DNA of 64,000 nt from Bacteroidota bacterium (lineage in GTDB: Bacteria; Bacteroidota; Bacteroidia; Bacteroidales; UBA4417): the NCBI GenBank assembly GCA_013376995.1, contig JACAAZ010000021.1:27594-91593 (forward strand), given 5' to 3'. A program made the translations under genes and the position numbers. Shown one piece after another: positions 1 through 9,707 of this stretch. The notes under the pieces are model-generated. The model was given only the letters and a program-made list of their open reading frames with translations, did not search any database and was not told where the DNA came from. Position 1 is the first letter of the stretch. Every line of letters starts with the position of its first letter.

Positions 1-2400
1 CTTGAAGGTAAAACAGCCACAGGCGGGGATATCTTCTATGATGTTTATCCTTCCGGTGTCAGCGTCAAAATAACCAACCCGGATCAGGCTCTCATATTTG
101 CCCAGCTAAATGTTCCCTTCTCGGTTTCAGTATCATCAGTTATGGCCGATACTACAATTCTGTATAATAATAATATTAGGATAGCTACAACCACCGGAAA
201 TTCAATCACTCAATCCATTACTCCTACAGAATACGGCCGTTATCTGATAAAGGCAATTGCTAAAAGTTCAACAGGGATAATTGCTGACTCTTTTTATTAT
301 TATGTCCGGCCAGCTTCCCCGGTAGCCGAATTACCTCAAGGTATGAAAGATGGGATAAACTACCTGAATGACACCACAGCGCTCTTATGCTTGTATGCTC
401 CTCTAAAGGAATATGTTTTTGCAGTTGGTGATTTCAACAATTGGCTGCCTGATGAAGCAACCTATATGAACCGGACACCGGACGGTAAGAGATACTGGAT
501 TCAACTTAACCATTTGATCAAGAAAAAAGAATACATCTTCCAATACCTCGTTGATGGCAGTATCAGCATTGGTGATCCTTATGCTGCGAAAGTGAGTGAT
601 CCCTGGAATGACAGTTATATAGATGTAGCAACCTATCCTGGCCTTATCCAGTATCCAACCGGGAAAGCAAGTGGTGTGGCAACATTTCTCCAAACAGCAC
701 AGACGCCATACACTTGGCAAAGCACAAACTTTACACCTGCTGCAAATACTGACCTTGTTGTGTATGAATTATTGATCCGCGATTTTACTGCGAAACATAC
801 TTTCCAGTCATTAATTGATACTCTGGGCTACCTTGAAAAGTTAGGAGTGAATGCCATCGAACTCATGCCGGTAAATGAGTTTGAAGGTAACCTCAGTTGG
901 GGTTACAATCCTAACTACTATTGCGCTTTGGATAAATACTATGGCCCGGCAGATACATATAAGAAATTCATTGATAAGTGCCACCAGAAGGGGATAGCAG
1001 TCCTGATGGATATAGCTCTGAACCATTCCTTCGGAACTTCTCCCTATGTAAAGCTTTACTGGGATGCTGCCAATAATCGCCCCTCTGCTCAAAGCCCGTT
1101 TTATAATCCGGTTCCCAAACATGACTTTAATGTCGGCTATGATATGAACCATGAGTCAGCTGATACAAAAGCCTATGTTAACAGGATTTTAGAATACTGG
1201 ATAACCGAATTCAGAGTAGATGGTTTCCGGTTTGACCTTTCTAAAGGATTCACCCAAAATAATACTCTTGGTAATACAGCAGCCTGGGGCAATTATGATG
1301 CCTCCAGGATCAATATCCTGTCGGGTTACCATGATGTTATGACAGCAACAAACCCGAATTCTATCCTCATTCTCGAACATTTTGCCGATAACTCGGAAGA
1401 AAAAGAACTTTCAAACCGTGGTATGCTTTTGTGGGGTAATATCAATAATAATTACTCCGAAGCTGCCATGGGATATGCCGCTACCAGCGACCTTTCGTGG
1501 GGCTCATACAAAGCAAGGGGATGGACAAATCCTAACCTGGTTAGCTATATGGAAAGCCACGATGAAGAACGCCAGATGTTTAAGTGCATTACCTATGGTA
1601 ACGCGAGTGGAACCTATTCAACGAAAGATACTACAACAGCAATGAAAAGGGCAGAGCTGACAAGTGCATTCTTCCTGACAATCCCCGGCCCGAAAATGAT
1701 ATGGCAATTTGGAGAAATGGGTTATGATTACTCAATTAATTACCCAAGTGGAACATCCGATTCGCGTACTGACAGCAAGCCCCCCCGTTGGGATTATATG
1801 AGCCAGTACCGTAGGAGCCACGTTTACAAAACATATGCAGGACTAGCTAAACTGAAAGTCGAAAATGCCGCTTTCAGATCAACAGACTTTACCACTGATT
1901 TAACGGGTGGTATGAAAAAGATCAAATTACAGAGTGGTGATGACAAGGTAGTTGTTCTGGGGAATTTCGGCGTTACAGATGCAAATATCACACCCGATTT
2001 CTTCAACTCCGGTGTTTGGTACGACTACCTGACCGGCGATTCTATTACAGTATCTGTCGTAACAAATCCTCTGAAACTGAAGGCCGGCGAAGCAAGGGTT
2101 TACCTTAACAAGCATCTGGCAAATCCTTTTGGTTTTGCAGATAATGACAAAGCCATTGCAGAACTTACTGTTTTCCCGAACCCGGTTGTTGATTTCTGCA
2201 GGATTCATATAAAATATCCTGGAAACGAGTTATACCAGCTGAGATTTCTCTCACTGTCAGGCTTGGATGTGGACAACCCGGTAATCGGAGAGGTCAATAA
2301 GGACCAGGAATTCCTGTGGAAACCAAAATCATCTGGATTATTCCTTGTACGGCTCCAGATTGGAGAAAAGGTGGTTGTTAAGAAGGTACTGGTTCAATAA
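1..2400 (+). CDS. Secreted GH13 alpha-amylase with T9SS sorting domain (5' end outside window)
   Basis: Extracellular alpha-glucan hydrolase of family GH13, expected to cut starch-like polymers for the adjacent SusCD importer. The reading frame is open from base 1, so the true start lies upstream; the ATG at 142 is internal. Numbering visible codons from base 1, a CBM48-like early-set domain (FAVGDFNNW) lies near 140-200, and the TIM barrel carries DIALNH (from 337), nucleophile Asp412 in GFRFD, acid/base Glu459 in ILEH, and Asp521 in ESHDE. The last 80 codons, starting with VFPNP and ending in VVKKVLVQ, are a type A T9SS C-terminal sorting domain, so the enzyme should be exported and attached to the surface. 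It contains a 7-C run at 1780-1786. The stop codon abuts the convergent LacI-type gene. Exact specificity (amylase, neopullulanase) is not determinable from sequence alone. Confidence 0.93.
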   Translation, partial: LEGKTATGGDIFYDVYPSGVSVKITNPDQALIFAQLNVPFSVSVSSVMADTTILYNNNIRIATTTGNSITQSITPTEYGRYLIKAIAKSSTGIIADSFYYYVRPASPVAELPQGMKDGINYLNDTTALLCLYAPLKEYVFAVGDFNNWLPDEATYMNRTPDGKRYWIQLNHLIKKKEYIFQYLVDGSISIGDPYAAKVSDPWNDSYIDVATYPGLIQYPTGKASGVATFLQTAQTPYTWQSTNFTPAANTDLVVYELLIRDFTAKHTFQSLIDTLGYLEKLGVNAIELMPVNEFEGNLSWGYNPNYYCALDKYYGPADTYKKFIDKCHQKGIAVLMDIALNHSFGTSPYVKLYWDAANNRPSAQSPFYNPVPKHDFNVGYDMNHESADTKAYVNRILEYWITEFRVDGFRFDLSKGFTQNNTLGNTAAWGNYDASRINILSGYHDVMTATNPNSILILEHFADNSEEKELSNRGMLLWGNINNNYSEAAMGYAATSDLSWGSYKARGWTNPNLVSYMESHDEERQMFKCITYGNASGTYSTKDTTTAMKRAELTSAFFLTIPGPKMIWQFGEMGYDYSINYPSGTSDSRTDSKPPRWDYMSQYRRSHVYKTYAGLAKLKVENAAFRSTDFTTDLTGGMKKIKLQSGDDKVVVLGNFGVTDANITPDFFNSGVWYDYLTGDSITVSVVTNPLKLKAGEARVYLNKHLANPFGFADNDKAIAELTVFPNPVVDFCRIHIKYPGNELYQLRFLSLSGLDVDNPVIGEVNKDQEFLWKPKSSGLFLVRLQIGEKVVVKKVLVQ

Positions 2401-3414
2401 TCAGGCGGATTGCCTGATGATGAGAGAAGGCTTAAAGGATTTGGTTTGGAAATTAATATCTGCCGCCGGATTATTAAGCCTTCTTAGCATCAGTTTAATG
2501 CTTTCACGGCCCATTTCATAGCCCTTTTGCACGATGGTGGTAAGTTCGGGGTTAATGATGGTTGCATTTGGACCATCTCCATACCCAATCACAGCAATAT
2601 CTTCTGGTACCCGGTAGTTGTTATTTTGTAATATCTGGATAGCTGCAATGGCAGTGCTGTCATTTACGGCAAATATGCCGTCAATCTCAGGGGCAAGGTT
2701 CAACATATGATTCTTCAGGGTCATCACCTCTTCACGGGTATCACATTTTAAAATACGGTCTTCCCTGATTTCCAGGCCATTGCTTTTTAAGGCTTCACAA
2801 TATCCATTTCTTCGGTTCTTTCCAATCTGCAGATGCTGGGGTGCAGCCAGGTGCACAATATTCTTACAGCCCCTGCTGATAAGATGGTTTGTGGCAATCC
2901 TTCCGCCTTCAAAATCATCCATGATTACCTTGTCGCTTTCAATTTCATCGGCAACCCTGTCGTAAAAAACGATGGGTATACCATTGTCAATCGCTTCCCT
3001 GAAATGATCAAATGATTGGGTGGTTTTACTTAACGAAACTAGAATCCCATCAACCCGGTGATCAACCAGGGTCTGGAGATTTATGGCTTCCCTGTGATGA
3101 TTCTCATTGGATTGGCAAATAATGAGATTATAACCCTCTTTATAAGCCAGGTCCTCAATGCCACTGATAACAGATGAAAAGAAATGATGTACAATGGCAG
3201 GTATGATCAACCCAATGGTGTTGCTTTTTTGTCTCCTTAAACTCAATGCAAGCACATTCGGCCTGTAGTTTACCTCTTCAGCATAGGCCTTGATCATGAT
3301 CTTGGTCTCAGAGCTTATATCCGGGTGATCCTTCAGGGCTCTCGAAACAGTAGATATCGAAACACCCAGGTTCCTGGCAATGTCTTTAATCGTTAATGGA
3401 GTAGGTTTGCTCAT
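2401..3414 (-). CDS. LacI-family transcriptional regulator
   Basis: Cytoplasmic DNA-binding sugar sensor, 337 residues, the usual LacI/GalR length. The N-terminal helix-turn-helix and hinge helix (LTIKDIARNLGVSISTVSRAL) are textbook, followed by a periplasmic-binding-protein-like effector domain (TIGLIIPAIVHHFFSSVISGIE, VIGYGDGP near the C-terminus). It is convergent with the amylase (stop codons adjacent) and divergent from susC, with two LacI-like operators in the shared upstream region, so it most likely controls the sus-like operon and itself in response to maltose, trehalose or a related sugar. Many Bacteroides starch systems use SusR instead, so LacI-type control is a useful difference. 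Family assignment is certain; effector and sign of regulation are inference. Confidence 0.95.
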   Translation of the reverse strand: MSKPTPLTIKDIARNLGVSISTVSRALKDHPDISSETKIMIKAYAEEVNYRPNVLALSLRRQKSNTIGLIIPAIVHHFFSSVISGIEDLAYKEGYNLIICQSNENHHREAINLQTLVDHRVDGILVSLSKTTQSFDHFREAIDNGIPIVFYDRVADEIESDKVIMDDFEGGRIATNHLISRGCKNIVHLAAPQHLQIGKNRRNGYCEALKSNGLEIREDRILKCDTREEVMTLKNHMLNLAPEIDGIFAVNDSTAIAAIQILQNNNYRVPEDIAVIGYGDGPNATIINPELTTIVQKGYEMGRESIKLMLRRLNNPAADINFQTKSFKPSLIIRQSA

Positions 3415-3604
3415 AGTTTACATAGAACTGGGACTCTAAAGTAGTTATTTTTTCGTATCTTACACTGAGATTGATATTAGTTAAGTTACCCCGGCTAATT
3501 CCAGTACTCGGTGAAATAAGGAAAAAATACTGGATTATAAGATTTAGCAGGACTTTGAAAGTTATGCTTGAAAAGGAAATAGTAAATAGGAGCTTACATT
3601 TTTT

Positions 3605-3628
3605 GCAAACGATTGCGAAAACGATTTC
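3605..3628. promoter_or_regulatory. Two adjacent LacI-type operators
   Basis: Two abutting 12-bp near-palindromes, GCAAACGATTGC (3605-3616) and GAAAACGATTTC (3617-3628). Each has the central CG and A/T-rich flanks typical of LacI/GalR operators, and each is symmetric except for one base pair. They lie between a LacI-type gene and susC, about 65 bp upstream of the best promoter box. That distance suggests activation or looping rather than simple steric repression; this last point is inference. Confidence 0.7.
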
Positions 3629-3694
3629 AGAAAAAAAATTTCAGAATTATTTAATATTCATTGAAATAAGGAGTTATATTAGATTTTTATTTTT

Positions 3695-3702
3695 TAGTTT
3701 TG
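3695..3702 (+). promoter_or_regulatory. Candidate -7 box of the susC promoter
   Basis: TAGTTTTG fits the Bacteroidota -7 consensus TAnnTTTG. A convincing -33 TTTG element is not seen at the usual distance, so the assignment rests on one box and on position relative to susC and the operators. Confidence 0.45.
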
Positions 3703-3828
3703 AGGCTGTTTATATAATTAGGAGCTCGTTATACTTAAGTCCATTGAAAAATTTCCCACATTAAAACGAATTCACACCTCAAGTTCAATATAAATTAACA
3801 ATTGTTTAACCACAAGAAAGCCAGATCT

Positions 3829-6786
3829 ATGAAGAAACAATTTACTTCTTTCAAGGTCCTGTTTCTTTTCCTGGTATGGGCATTCAGTACGCATGCCTAT
3901 GCTCAGGAGGTAAAGATTTCAGGAAAAGTTACTGACGCAACGGATGGTAGTTCGATACCAGGCGTTACCGTGCTTATCAAGGGGACTAGTAAGGGAACAA
4001 CAACTGACATTGATGGGAAATACGACATCAATGCCAATGCTGGTACCATACTGGTATTCTCCTATATCGGATATTCCCAACAGGAAGTAGCTGTTGGCAC
4101 ACAAAAATCCATCAACATTTCTCTCAAACCAACTGCAACCGGTCTCAACGAAGTTGTTATCATTGGTTATGGTCAGGTTAAAAAAGGAGATGCAACAGGA
4201 TCAGTTAACACTATTGGCACCAAAGATTTTAACCGCGGAGCCATTACCTCACCCCAGGAACTGTTGGTGGGTAAAAGCGCCGGTGTTGTTGTTACAACAT
4301 CAGGCGGAGCACCCGGAGCAGGAGCACAAATTCGTATCCGCGGCGGTTCTTCACTAAACGCCTCCAATGATCCATTAATTATTATCGATGGAATTCCCCT
4401 GGATAATAGCGATGTTTCTGGTAGCTCTAACTTCTTGTCAATCATCAATCCAAATGACATTGAAACTTTCACCGTACTAAAAGATGCTTCCGCTACCGCT
4501 ATTTATGGATCGAGAGCTTCTAACGGTGTTATCATTATTACTACAAAGAAAGGCCAGTCAGGCTCTACCATGAAGCTGAACTACGATGGAAACACCTCCT
4601 GGTCAAGCGCAGTAAAATACCTCGACGTCTATTCAGGTGACCAGATGCGTAAAATCGCCCTGGACCATAAAGACCTGTTCGATCCGGCAAACTTTACAAG
4701 TCTCGGAACTGAAAACACCAACTGGCAGAAAGAAATTTACCGTACTGCCGTCTCCCAAAACCACAATGTAAGTATATCAGGAGCTGTTAAGTCTCTTCCT
4801 TATAGGGTAGCCCTTGGTTATACTGATGACAATGGTATCTTAAAAAACACCGATTATAAAAGGATAACAGGCTCAATCAACCTGAATCCTTCTTTCTTGC
4901 ATAACGACCTGAAAGTTGACATCAATGCAAAAGCCATGAGCACCGATTGGAACTTCGGTGACGCTGGTGCCGTTGGTTCTGCTATCAATATGGATCCAAC
5001 CCAGCCGGTTATGGACGGCAATACAAGCACTGCAGGCTATTTCCAATGGCCTACTTATGGTGCTAACCTCGGAACTCCAAATCCTGTTGAACAACTAATG
5101 GCAGCTGACAATACTTCCAAAGTAACCAGGATGATTGGTAATATCCAGTTAAACTACAAACTTCCGTTTATTCCTAACCTGCACGCCACTTTAAACCTGG
5201 CTACAGATAAAACAGATAGTAAAGGCCATAACAACCGCCCAACCACATCTCCTTCAACACTTACATCTCCTTACTGGGGCAAGTTGAGTGATTACAATGC
5301 ACATAACAAGAATGACCTGTTGGATTTCTACCTGAATTATACCAAGGACCTGAGCCAGATCAAGAGCAAGATCGATCTGACAGGTGGTTATTCATGGCAG
5401 CATTTTCAACATAAAGGAGATCATTGGACTCGCGGTAATTACGATGAAAACCATCTTTACCAGACTCCTGACAGTTCATCCTACATTTCTGAAAACTACC
5501 TGGTATCATTCTTCGGCCGTTTGAACTACACCCTCATGGATAAGTATTTACTTACTTTCACTCTCCGTGATGATGGTTCATCCCGTTTCTCAAAAGGTAA
5601 CCAGTGGGGTCTTTTCCCATCAGCAGCCTTCGCCTGGAAGATCAACGACGAATCATTCCTGAAGAATGTTAAGGCTGTCTCAAATCTGAAACTGAGATTA
5701 GGCTGGGGTGTTACCGGCCAGCAGGATATTCAGGGTAATGACTACCCGGCTCAGGCTCTGTATAGCCAATCCTATATGGGATCATACTACATGATTGATG
5801 GTGAATACCTTCCAACTCTTCGCCCGGGTGCTTATGACCCCAATATTAAATGGGAAGAAACCACAACCCAGAATGTTGGCTTGGATTTCGGCTTCCTGAA
5901 CGACCGTATTAACGGTTCATTTGACCTCTACAAACGCACTACCAAGGATCTGTTGAACCTGGTTACTATCCCGAGCGGTAGCAACTTCTCCAATAAACTG
6001 ATCACCAACGTTGGTAGCCTTGAAAATAAGGGTGCTGAATTTACCTTGAACCTGGTTCCTATTTCAAAGAATGATATGAACCTTACAATTGGATTCAACG
6101 TCACTTACAACCAGAATAAGATTACTAAACTTACCATGACAGATGATCCTACATATATGGTTCCCGAAGGTGATGCTTTCACAGGCTTCAAACAGGTTAT
6201 CAAGGTAGGTTATCCTGCTCACTCATTCTTCGTAAACAAACAGGTTTATGATGCCAATGGAAACCCGATCGAAGGATTATATGTTGATCTTTCAGGTGAA
6301 GGTGGTACCGTTAATGGTGACAATGCTGATAAGTATATCTACCACAACCCGACCCCTGATTATCTGCTGGGATTCTCTTTCCGCTTTAATTACAAGAATT
6401 TCGATCTTGCTGCTTCAAGCAGGGGTAGCATAGGAAACTATGTTTACAACCAGGTTGCCGCCGGATCTTCCTACGACCAGATGTCACAGATAGGATATTG
6501 GAAAAACTTCCCAACATTCCTGGATGACACCAAATTCGTAAAACGTCAGTTTACCAGCGATTACTTTGTTGAAAACGCTTCCTTCTTCAAATTGGATTAC
6601 CTGAGTTGCGGATACAAATTCGACAATCTCGTAGGCAAACTGAGCGGCCGTATCAGCTTTACGGTTCAGAATGTGCTTACCATAACTAAGTACACAGGAA
6701 TTGATCCTGAAGTTTCAGGCGGTGTGGATAACAACTTCTATCCCAGGCCACGTACCTATATGGTTGGTTTAAGTTTAAGCTACTAA
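3829..6786 (+). CDS. susC: SusC/RagA-family TonB-dependent outer membrane transporter
   Basis: Outer-membrane beta-barrel that imports oligosaccharides using TonB-transmitted energy, working with the SusD lid. The ATG at 3829 gives a clean signal peptide (MKKQFTSFKVL to THAYAQ); an upstream in-frame TTG at 3802 would add nine residues before it and is unlikely. After the signal comes a carboxypeptidase-regulatory-like beta-sandwich (EVKISGKVTD to about residue 105), then a linker NEVVIIGYGQV and a plug domain with the SusC signature (DPLIIIDGIPL, VLKDASATAIYGSRASNG, IIITTKKG), then the barrel ending in GLSLSY. At 985 residues it is the normal size. It is first in the operon susC-susD-susE-like-susF-like. 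The GH13 neighbours point to malto-oligosaccharides as substrate. Confidence 0.97.
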   Translation: MKKQFTSFKVLFLFLVWAFSTHAYAQEVKISGKVTDATDGSSIPGVTVLIKGTSKGTTTDIDGKYDINANAGTILVFSYIGYSQQEVAVGTQKSINISLKPTATGLNEVVIIGYGQVKKGDATGSVNTIGTKDFNRGAITSPQELLVGKSAGVVVTTSGGAPGAGAQIRIRGGSSLNASNDPLIIIDGIPLDNSDVSGSSNFLSIINPNDIETFTVLKDASATAIYGSRASNGVIIITTKKGQSGSTMKLNYDGNTSWSSAVKYLDVYSGDQMRKIALDHKDLFDPANFTSLGTENTNWQKEIYRTAVSQNHNVSISGAVKSLPYRVALGYTDDNGILKNTDYKRITGSINLNPSFLHNDLKVDINAKAMSTDWNFGDAGAVGSAINMDPTQPVMDGNTSTAGYFQWPTYGANLGTPNPVEQLMAADNTSKVTRMIGNIQLNYKLPFIPNLHATLNLATDKTDSKGHNNRPTTSPSTLTSPYWGKLSDYNAHNKNDLLDFYLNYTKDLSQIKSKIDLTGGYSWQHFQHKGDHWTRGNYDENHLYQTPDSSSYISENYLVSFFGRLNYTLMDKYLLTFTLRDDGSSRFSKGNQWGLFPSAAFAWKINDESFLKNVKAVSNLKLRLGWGVTGQQDIQGNDYPAQALYSQSYMGSYYMIDGEYLPTLRPGAYDPNIKWEETTTQNVGLDFGFLNDRINGSFDLYKRTTKDLLNLVTIPSGSNFSNKLITNVGSLENKGAEFTLNLVPISKNDMNLTIGFNVTYNQNKITKLTMTDDPTYMVPEGDAFTGFKQVIKVGYPAHSFFVNKQVYDANGNPIEGLYVDLSGEGGTVNGDNADKYIYHNPTPDYLLGFSFRFNYKNFDLAASSRGSIGNYVYNQVAAGSSYDQMSQIGYWKNFPTFLDDTKFVKRQFTSDYFVENASFFKLDYLSCGYKFDNLVGKLSGRISFTVQNVLTITKYTGIDPEVSGGVDNNFYPRPRTYMVGLSLSY

Positions 6787-6806
6787 TGATTTAATACTCA
6801 ACAGAT

Positions 6807-8444
6807 ATGAATAGTAAAATAATAATCTTGGGAGTTTTACTTTCTGCATTGATGGTTACATCATGTGTGAAAGATTTAAACATAACGCCAAAAGACCCGA
6901 ATAAAATCCTCGCAGGAAACTTGAGCGACGATCCCGTTTATATGAAGGAAGTATTAGGTAAAATCTATGCCAGCTTTATCATCTCCGGTCAGGGAGGTGG
7001 ACTGGGCGATGATATCGTTGCTTCTGATGGAAACTTCTTCACTACTACCAGGGCTCTCTGGAATTGCCAGGAAATTACCACAGATGAAGCTATCTGTGCA
7101 TGGGGCGACGTTGGTATTGCCGACCTCAACACCCAGACATGGAGCTCCAACAATCCTTTTCTCACTGCTCTCTATCAACGTCTGAGCCTAAGTATTACTT
7201 ATGCAAACGACTTTATCAAACAGACCAATGGTAACTCTGACCCCAAAGTTATTCGTTATAATGCTGAGGCTCGTTTCCTCAGAGCATTGGCCTATACATG
7301 GGAAATGGACCTGTTCGGAAATCCTCCTTTCGTAACTGATGCTGACGGTGTTGGCAAATTCTTCCCCAAGCAGCTGGATCAGGATGTTACCGTTGCCCGT
7401 CCTAAACTGTTCAATTATATTGTTTCAGAACTACATGGAATTGAAAGCAAGTTAGGCGAACCCGGATTCTCATATCCTCAGGCTGACCAGGGTGCATGCT
7501 GGATGCTGTTAGCACGCCTTTATCTGAATGCCCAGGTGTTCACCGGCACTGCTAAATGGGATAGCTGCAAAATCTATTGCGATAAAGTAGTTAGTAGCGG
7601 TAAATATTCACTTGCTCCTGACTATCGCCAGAACTTCAGCGCCGACAATGACGGCTACCATAATCCTGAAATGATCTTCGCATGGGAACAAGACGGCAAT
7701 TATACCCAGGGCTATGTTGGAACAACTTTCATCATCGAGTCAAGCAGCGATGCTACATACATCAGGGCTGAAGATTTCCATGGACTTACTTCCAATACTA
7801 ACTGGAACGGTAACAGGTCAAGGAAACAATTTATGAATGTCCTGGTTGACACACTTGCTACCTATGGAAACAATCCTGTCCCTTACGATACTGACCCAAT
7901 GTTCACCCAGTGTAAGGACAAACGCGTTTTCCTCAAATCAAAGAAGAGCCCGGATATCCCTTCAGCTTCCTCTAATGGCGATTACGGTATCGGCGTATAT
8001 AAATTTACTGCCAAGAATGCCGATGGTTCCCAGGCTGCAAACTATAATGCTGCATTTGCCTGCACAGATTTCCCAATATTCCGTTATGCTGACGCATTGT
8101 TAATGAGGGCTGAATCTCTGCACAGGTTAGGTAATGATGCAGATGCAGTTGCTGATATTAATGCTGTTAGGCAACGGGCATTTGGTGAGAACTACGTTCC
8201 TATTACCGCTTCAGAAGTTACCGATCAGTTCCTTTTAAATGAACGCGGTAAGGAATTCTATTATGAAGCACAAAGAAGGACCGACCTCATCCGCTTTGGA
8301 CAGTTCTCAAACGGTACTTACAAATGGGCTTGGAAAGGCGGAGTTGCCAATGGTACTCAGACCGACAGCCATCTTAACCTTTTCCCAATCCCGGGTGCTG
8401 AAGTTTCTGCTAATCCAAACATTCATCAAAATCCTGGTTACTAA
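6807..8444 (+). CDS. susD: SusD/RagB-family nutrient-binding lipoprotein
   Basis: Surface-exposed glycan-binding lipoprotein that sits as a lid on SusC. A lipoprotein signal peptide ends in the lipobox LMVTSC with the lipidated Cys20. The body is the alpha-helical TPR-like SusD fold with family landmarks: the N-terminal helical region (YNAEARFLRALAYTWEMDLFG), and the C-terminal segment with PIFRYADALLMRAESLHRLG followed by DINAVRQRAFG and LLNERGKEFYYEAQRRTDLIRFGQF. It has 545 residues and starts 20 bp after the susC stop, so the two are almost certainly cotranscribed. Confidence 0.97.
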   Translation: MNSKIIILGVLLSALMVTSCVKDLNITPKDPNKILAGNLSDDPVYMKEVLGKIYASFIISGQGGGLGDDIVASDGNFFTTTRALWNCQEITTDEAICAWGDVGIADLNTQTWSSNNPFLTALYQRLSLSITYANDFIKQTNGNSDPKVIRYNAEARFLRALAYTWEMDLFGNPPFVTDADGVGKFFPKQLDQDVTVARPKLFNYIVSELHGIESKLGEPGFSYPQADQGACWMLLARLYLNAQVFTGTAKWDSCKIYCDKVVSSGKYSLAPDYRQNFSADNDGYHNPEMIFAWEQDGNYTQGYVGTTFIIESSSDATYIRAEDFHGLTSNTNWNGNRSRKQFMNVLVDTLATYGNNPVPYDTDPMFTQCKDKRVFLKSKKSPDIPSASSNGDYGIGVYKFTAKNADGSQAANYNAAFACTDFPIFRYADALLMRAESLHRLGNDADAVADINAVRQRAFGENYVPITASEVTDQFLLNERGKEFYYEAQRRTDLIRFGQFSNGTYKWAWKGGVANGTQTDSHLNLFPIPGAEVSANPNIHQNPGY

Positions 8445-8463
8445 ACCTAAAAACTTCTGAACA

Positions 8464-9534
8464 ATGAAAAGAAAACTAATTATATATATAGCCTTAATTG
8501 GGATAATCGGTCTGTTGTCCAACTGTAAAAAGGATGAGACAAAGGTTGTATTATCCTCAAATCCGGTGCCGCCTACTTTAACCTTACCGGATAATTTGAC
8601 GTTGCTGAGGACACATGCTGGCGATACACTCACCTTTACAGGTACTGCAGTGGATCCGGGATTTAATGCTTCAGCAAACTATTTTGTAGAAGCATGTAAG
8701 GCTGGCTCTGGTTTTACAGATGTCATCACACTTTTTACCGGTGTTAAAAACAACATCTTTAAAATCTCAGCAGGGGACCTTAATAACATCCTTCTCAAAA
8801 AACTTCCTGCAGATGAAGCAACATCTCTTGATTTCAGGGTAAGATCAGTATTTGTAATTGACGCAGGTACCGGATATACTCCGATTGAGGTTACTTCAGC
8901 TATTACAACTGCTACTGTTACAACTTACGGACCCCCAACTTTGGCCCTCACAACTGCAGGGACACTTCAGGGTGTTATCTCTCCAACTGACAATGGTTTC
9001 TATTCAGGTTGGATCTATACCGACGGAACTCCTTTCCATTTCACCAACAAGGATAATGGGAAAAATTACGGTGGTGATGCCGGTACTGGAGTTCTGACAG
9101 AGAATGGTCCAGATCTTACTCTTGATGCCGGTGCTTATAATATCACCGTTGACCTTACCAATCTTTCCAGTATCACTATGACGAAAGAAGATGTAACTAT
9201 CGGTATTATCGGTGATGCAGTTGGTGGATGGGATAACGATACAAAGATGGTATTCAATTTTACAGATCGTAGCTGGAATATACATAAAGCAGTTACTGCC
9301 GGAGGTGTCAAATTCAGGACTCACGGCGGATGGAATAAAGTGAATGTTGCATATCGCCCCAATAATCATGATCTCAACAACCTCTATCAAAGCCATGGAT
9401 TGTTAAACGGTGTTCAACTTGAACCAGATCTTGGCGATAGTCAGAATATTGACGATATAGCAGCTGGTAACTATGATATCAAGTTTTTCTTGGAATCATC
9501 CCCAATGAAAGCTGTTTTCACTCCTGCAAAATAA
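8464..9534 (+). CDS. SusE-like outer membrane starch-binding lipoprotein
   Basis: Surface starch-binding accessory lipoprotein. The lipobox ends at Cys21 (IGLLSNCKKDE). The N-terminal part (PPTLTLPDNLTLLRTHAGDTLTFTGTA, residues about 35-140) resembles the SusE N-terminal Ig-like domain. The C-terminal part carries the repeated SusE/SusF-type carbohydrate-binding module with the signature IGIIGDAVGGWDNDTKM and VKFRTHGGWNKV. Its length of 356 residues matches SusE-type proteins. It follows susD by 19 bp. Sequence similarity to experimentally studied SusE is inferred from the motif pattern, so glycan specificity is not proven. Confidence 0.88.
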   Translation: MKRKLIIYIALIGIIGLLSNCKKDETKVVLSSNPVPPTLTLPDNLTLLRTHAGDTLTFTGTAVDPGFNASANYFVEACKAGSGFTDVITLFTGVKNNIFKISAGDLNNILLKKLPADEATSLDFRVRSVFVIDAGTGYTPIEVTSAITTATVTTYGPPTLALTTAGTLQGVISPTDNGFYSGWIYTDGTPFHFTNKDNGKNYGGDAGTGVLTENGPDLTLDAGAYNITVDLTNLSSITMTKEDVTIGIIGDAVGGWDNDTKMVFNFTDRSWNIHKAVTAGGVKFRTHGGWNKVNVAYRPNNHDLNNLYQSHGLLNGVQLEPDLGDSQNIDDIAAGNYDIKFFLESSPMKAVFTPAK

Positions 9535-9547
9535 AAAGTTGAGTTGA

Positions 9548-9570
9548 CAGGTCCGGTCTGTCCGGGCCTG
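9548..9570 (+). promoter_or_regulatory. Intercistronic hairpin between susE-like and susF-like genes
   Basis: CAGGTCCGG (9548-9556) pairs with CCGGGCCTG (9562-9570), one G-U pair included, around a 5-nt loop: a 9-bp GC-rich stem. No T-run follows, so it is probably not an intrinsic terminator. It could stabilise or process the upstream susCDE transcript, or attenuate read-through into the susF-like gene. Confidence 0.55.
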
Positions 9571-9707
9571 GCATCAATTCTCAGGGAGTTTCTGCATAAT
9601 AGAAATTGAGTTCTTTTACAACGTGTCAAAAAGGTTTACAGAAGTTTTCCCGTGTGGAGAACTCAATCCGCAGATCGACATTTTTTAAACATTAAAAAAA
9701 ACATCAA

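Larger units (their letters stand above)
3415..3828. other. Divergent lacI/susC regulatory intergenic region
   Basis: A 414-bp AT-rich gap between the LacI-type regulator (minus) and susC (plus). It holds the tandem operator-like pair at 3605-3628 and a TAnnTTTG box at 3695-3702, leaving an untranslated leader of roughly 120 nt before the susC ATG. A 97-codon open frame across it has no recognisable features and overlaps the operators, so it is not annotated as a gene. Confidence 0.7.

Noticed and set aside
3471..3764. 97-codon plus-strand open frame in the lacI-susC gap
   Set aside because: It overlaps the operator pair and the promoter box, shows no domain or signal features, and has AT-driven composition.
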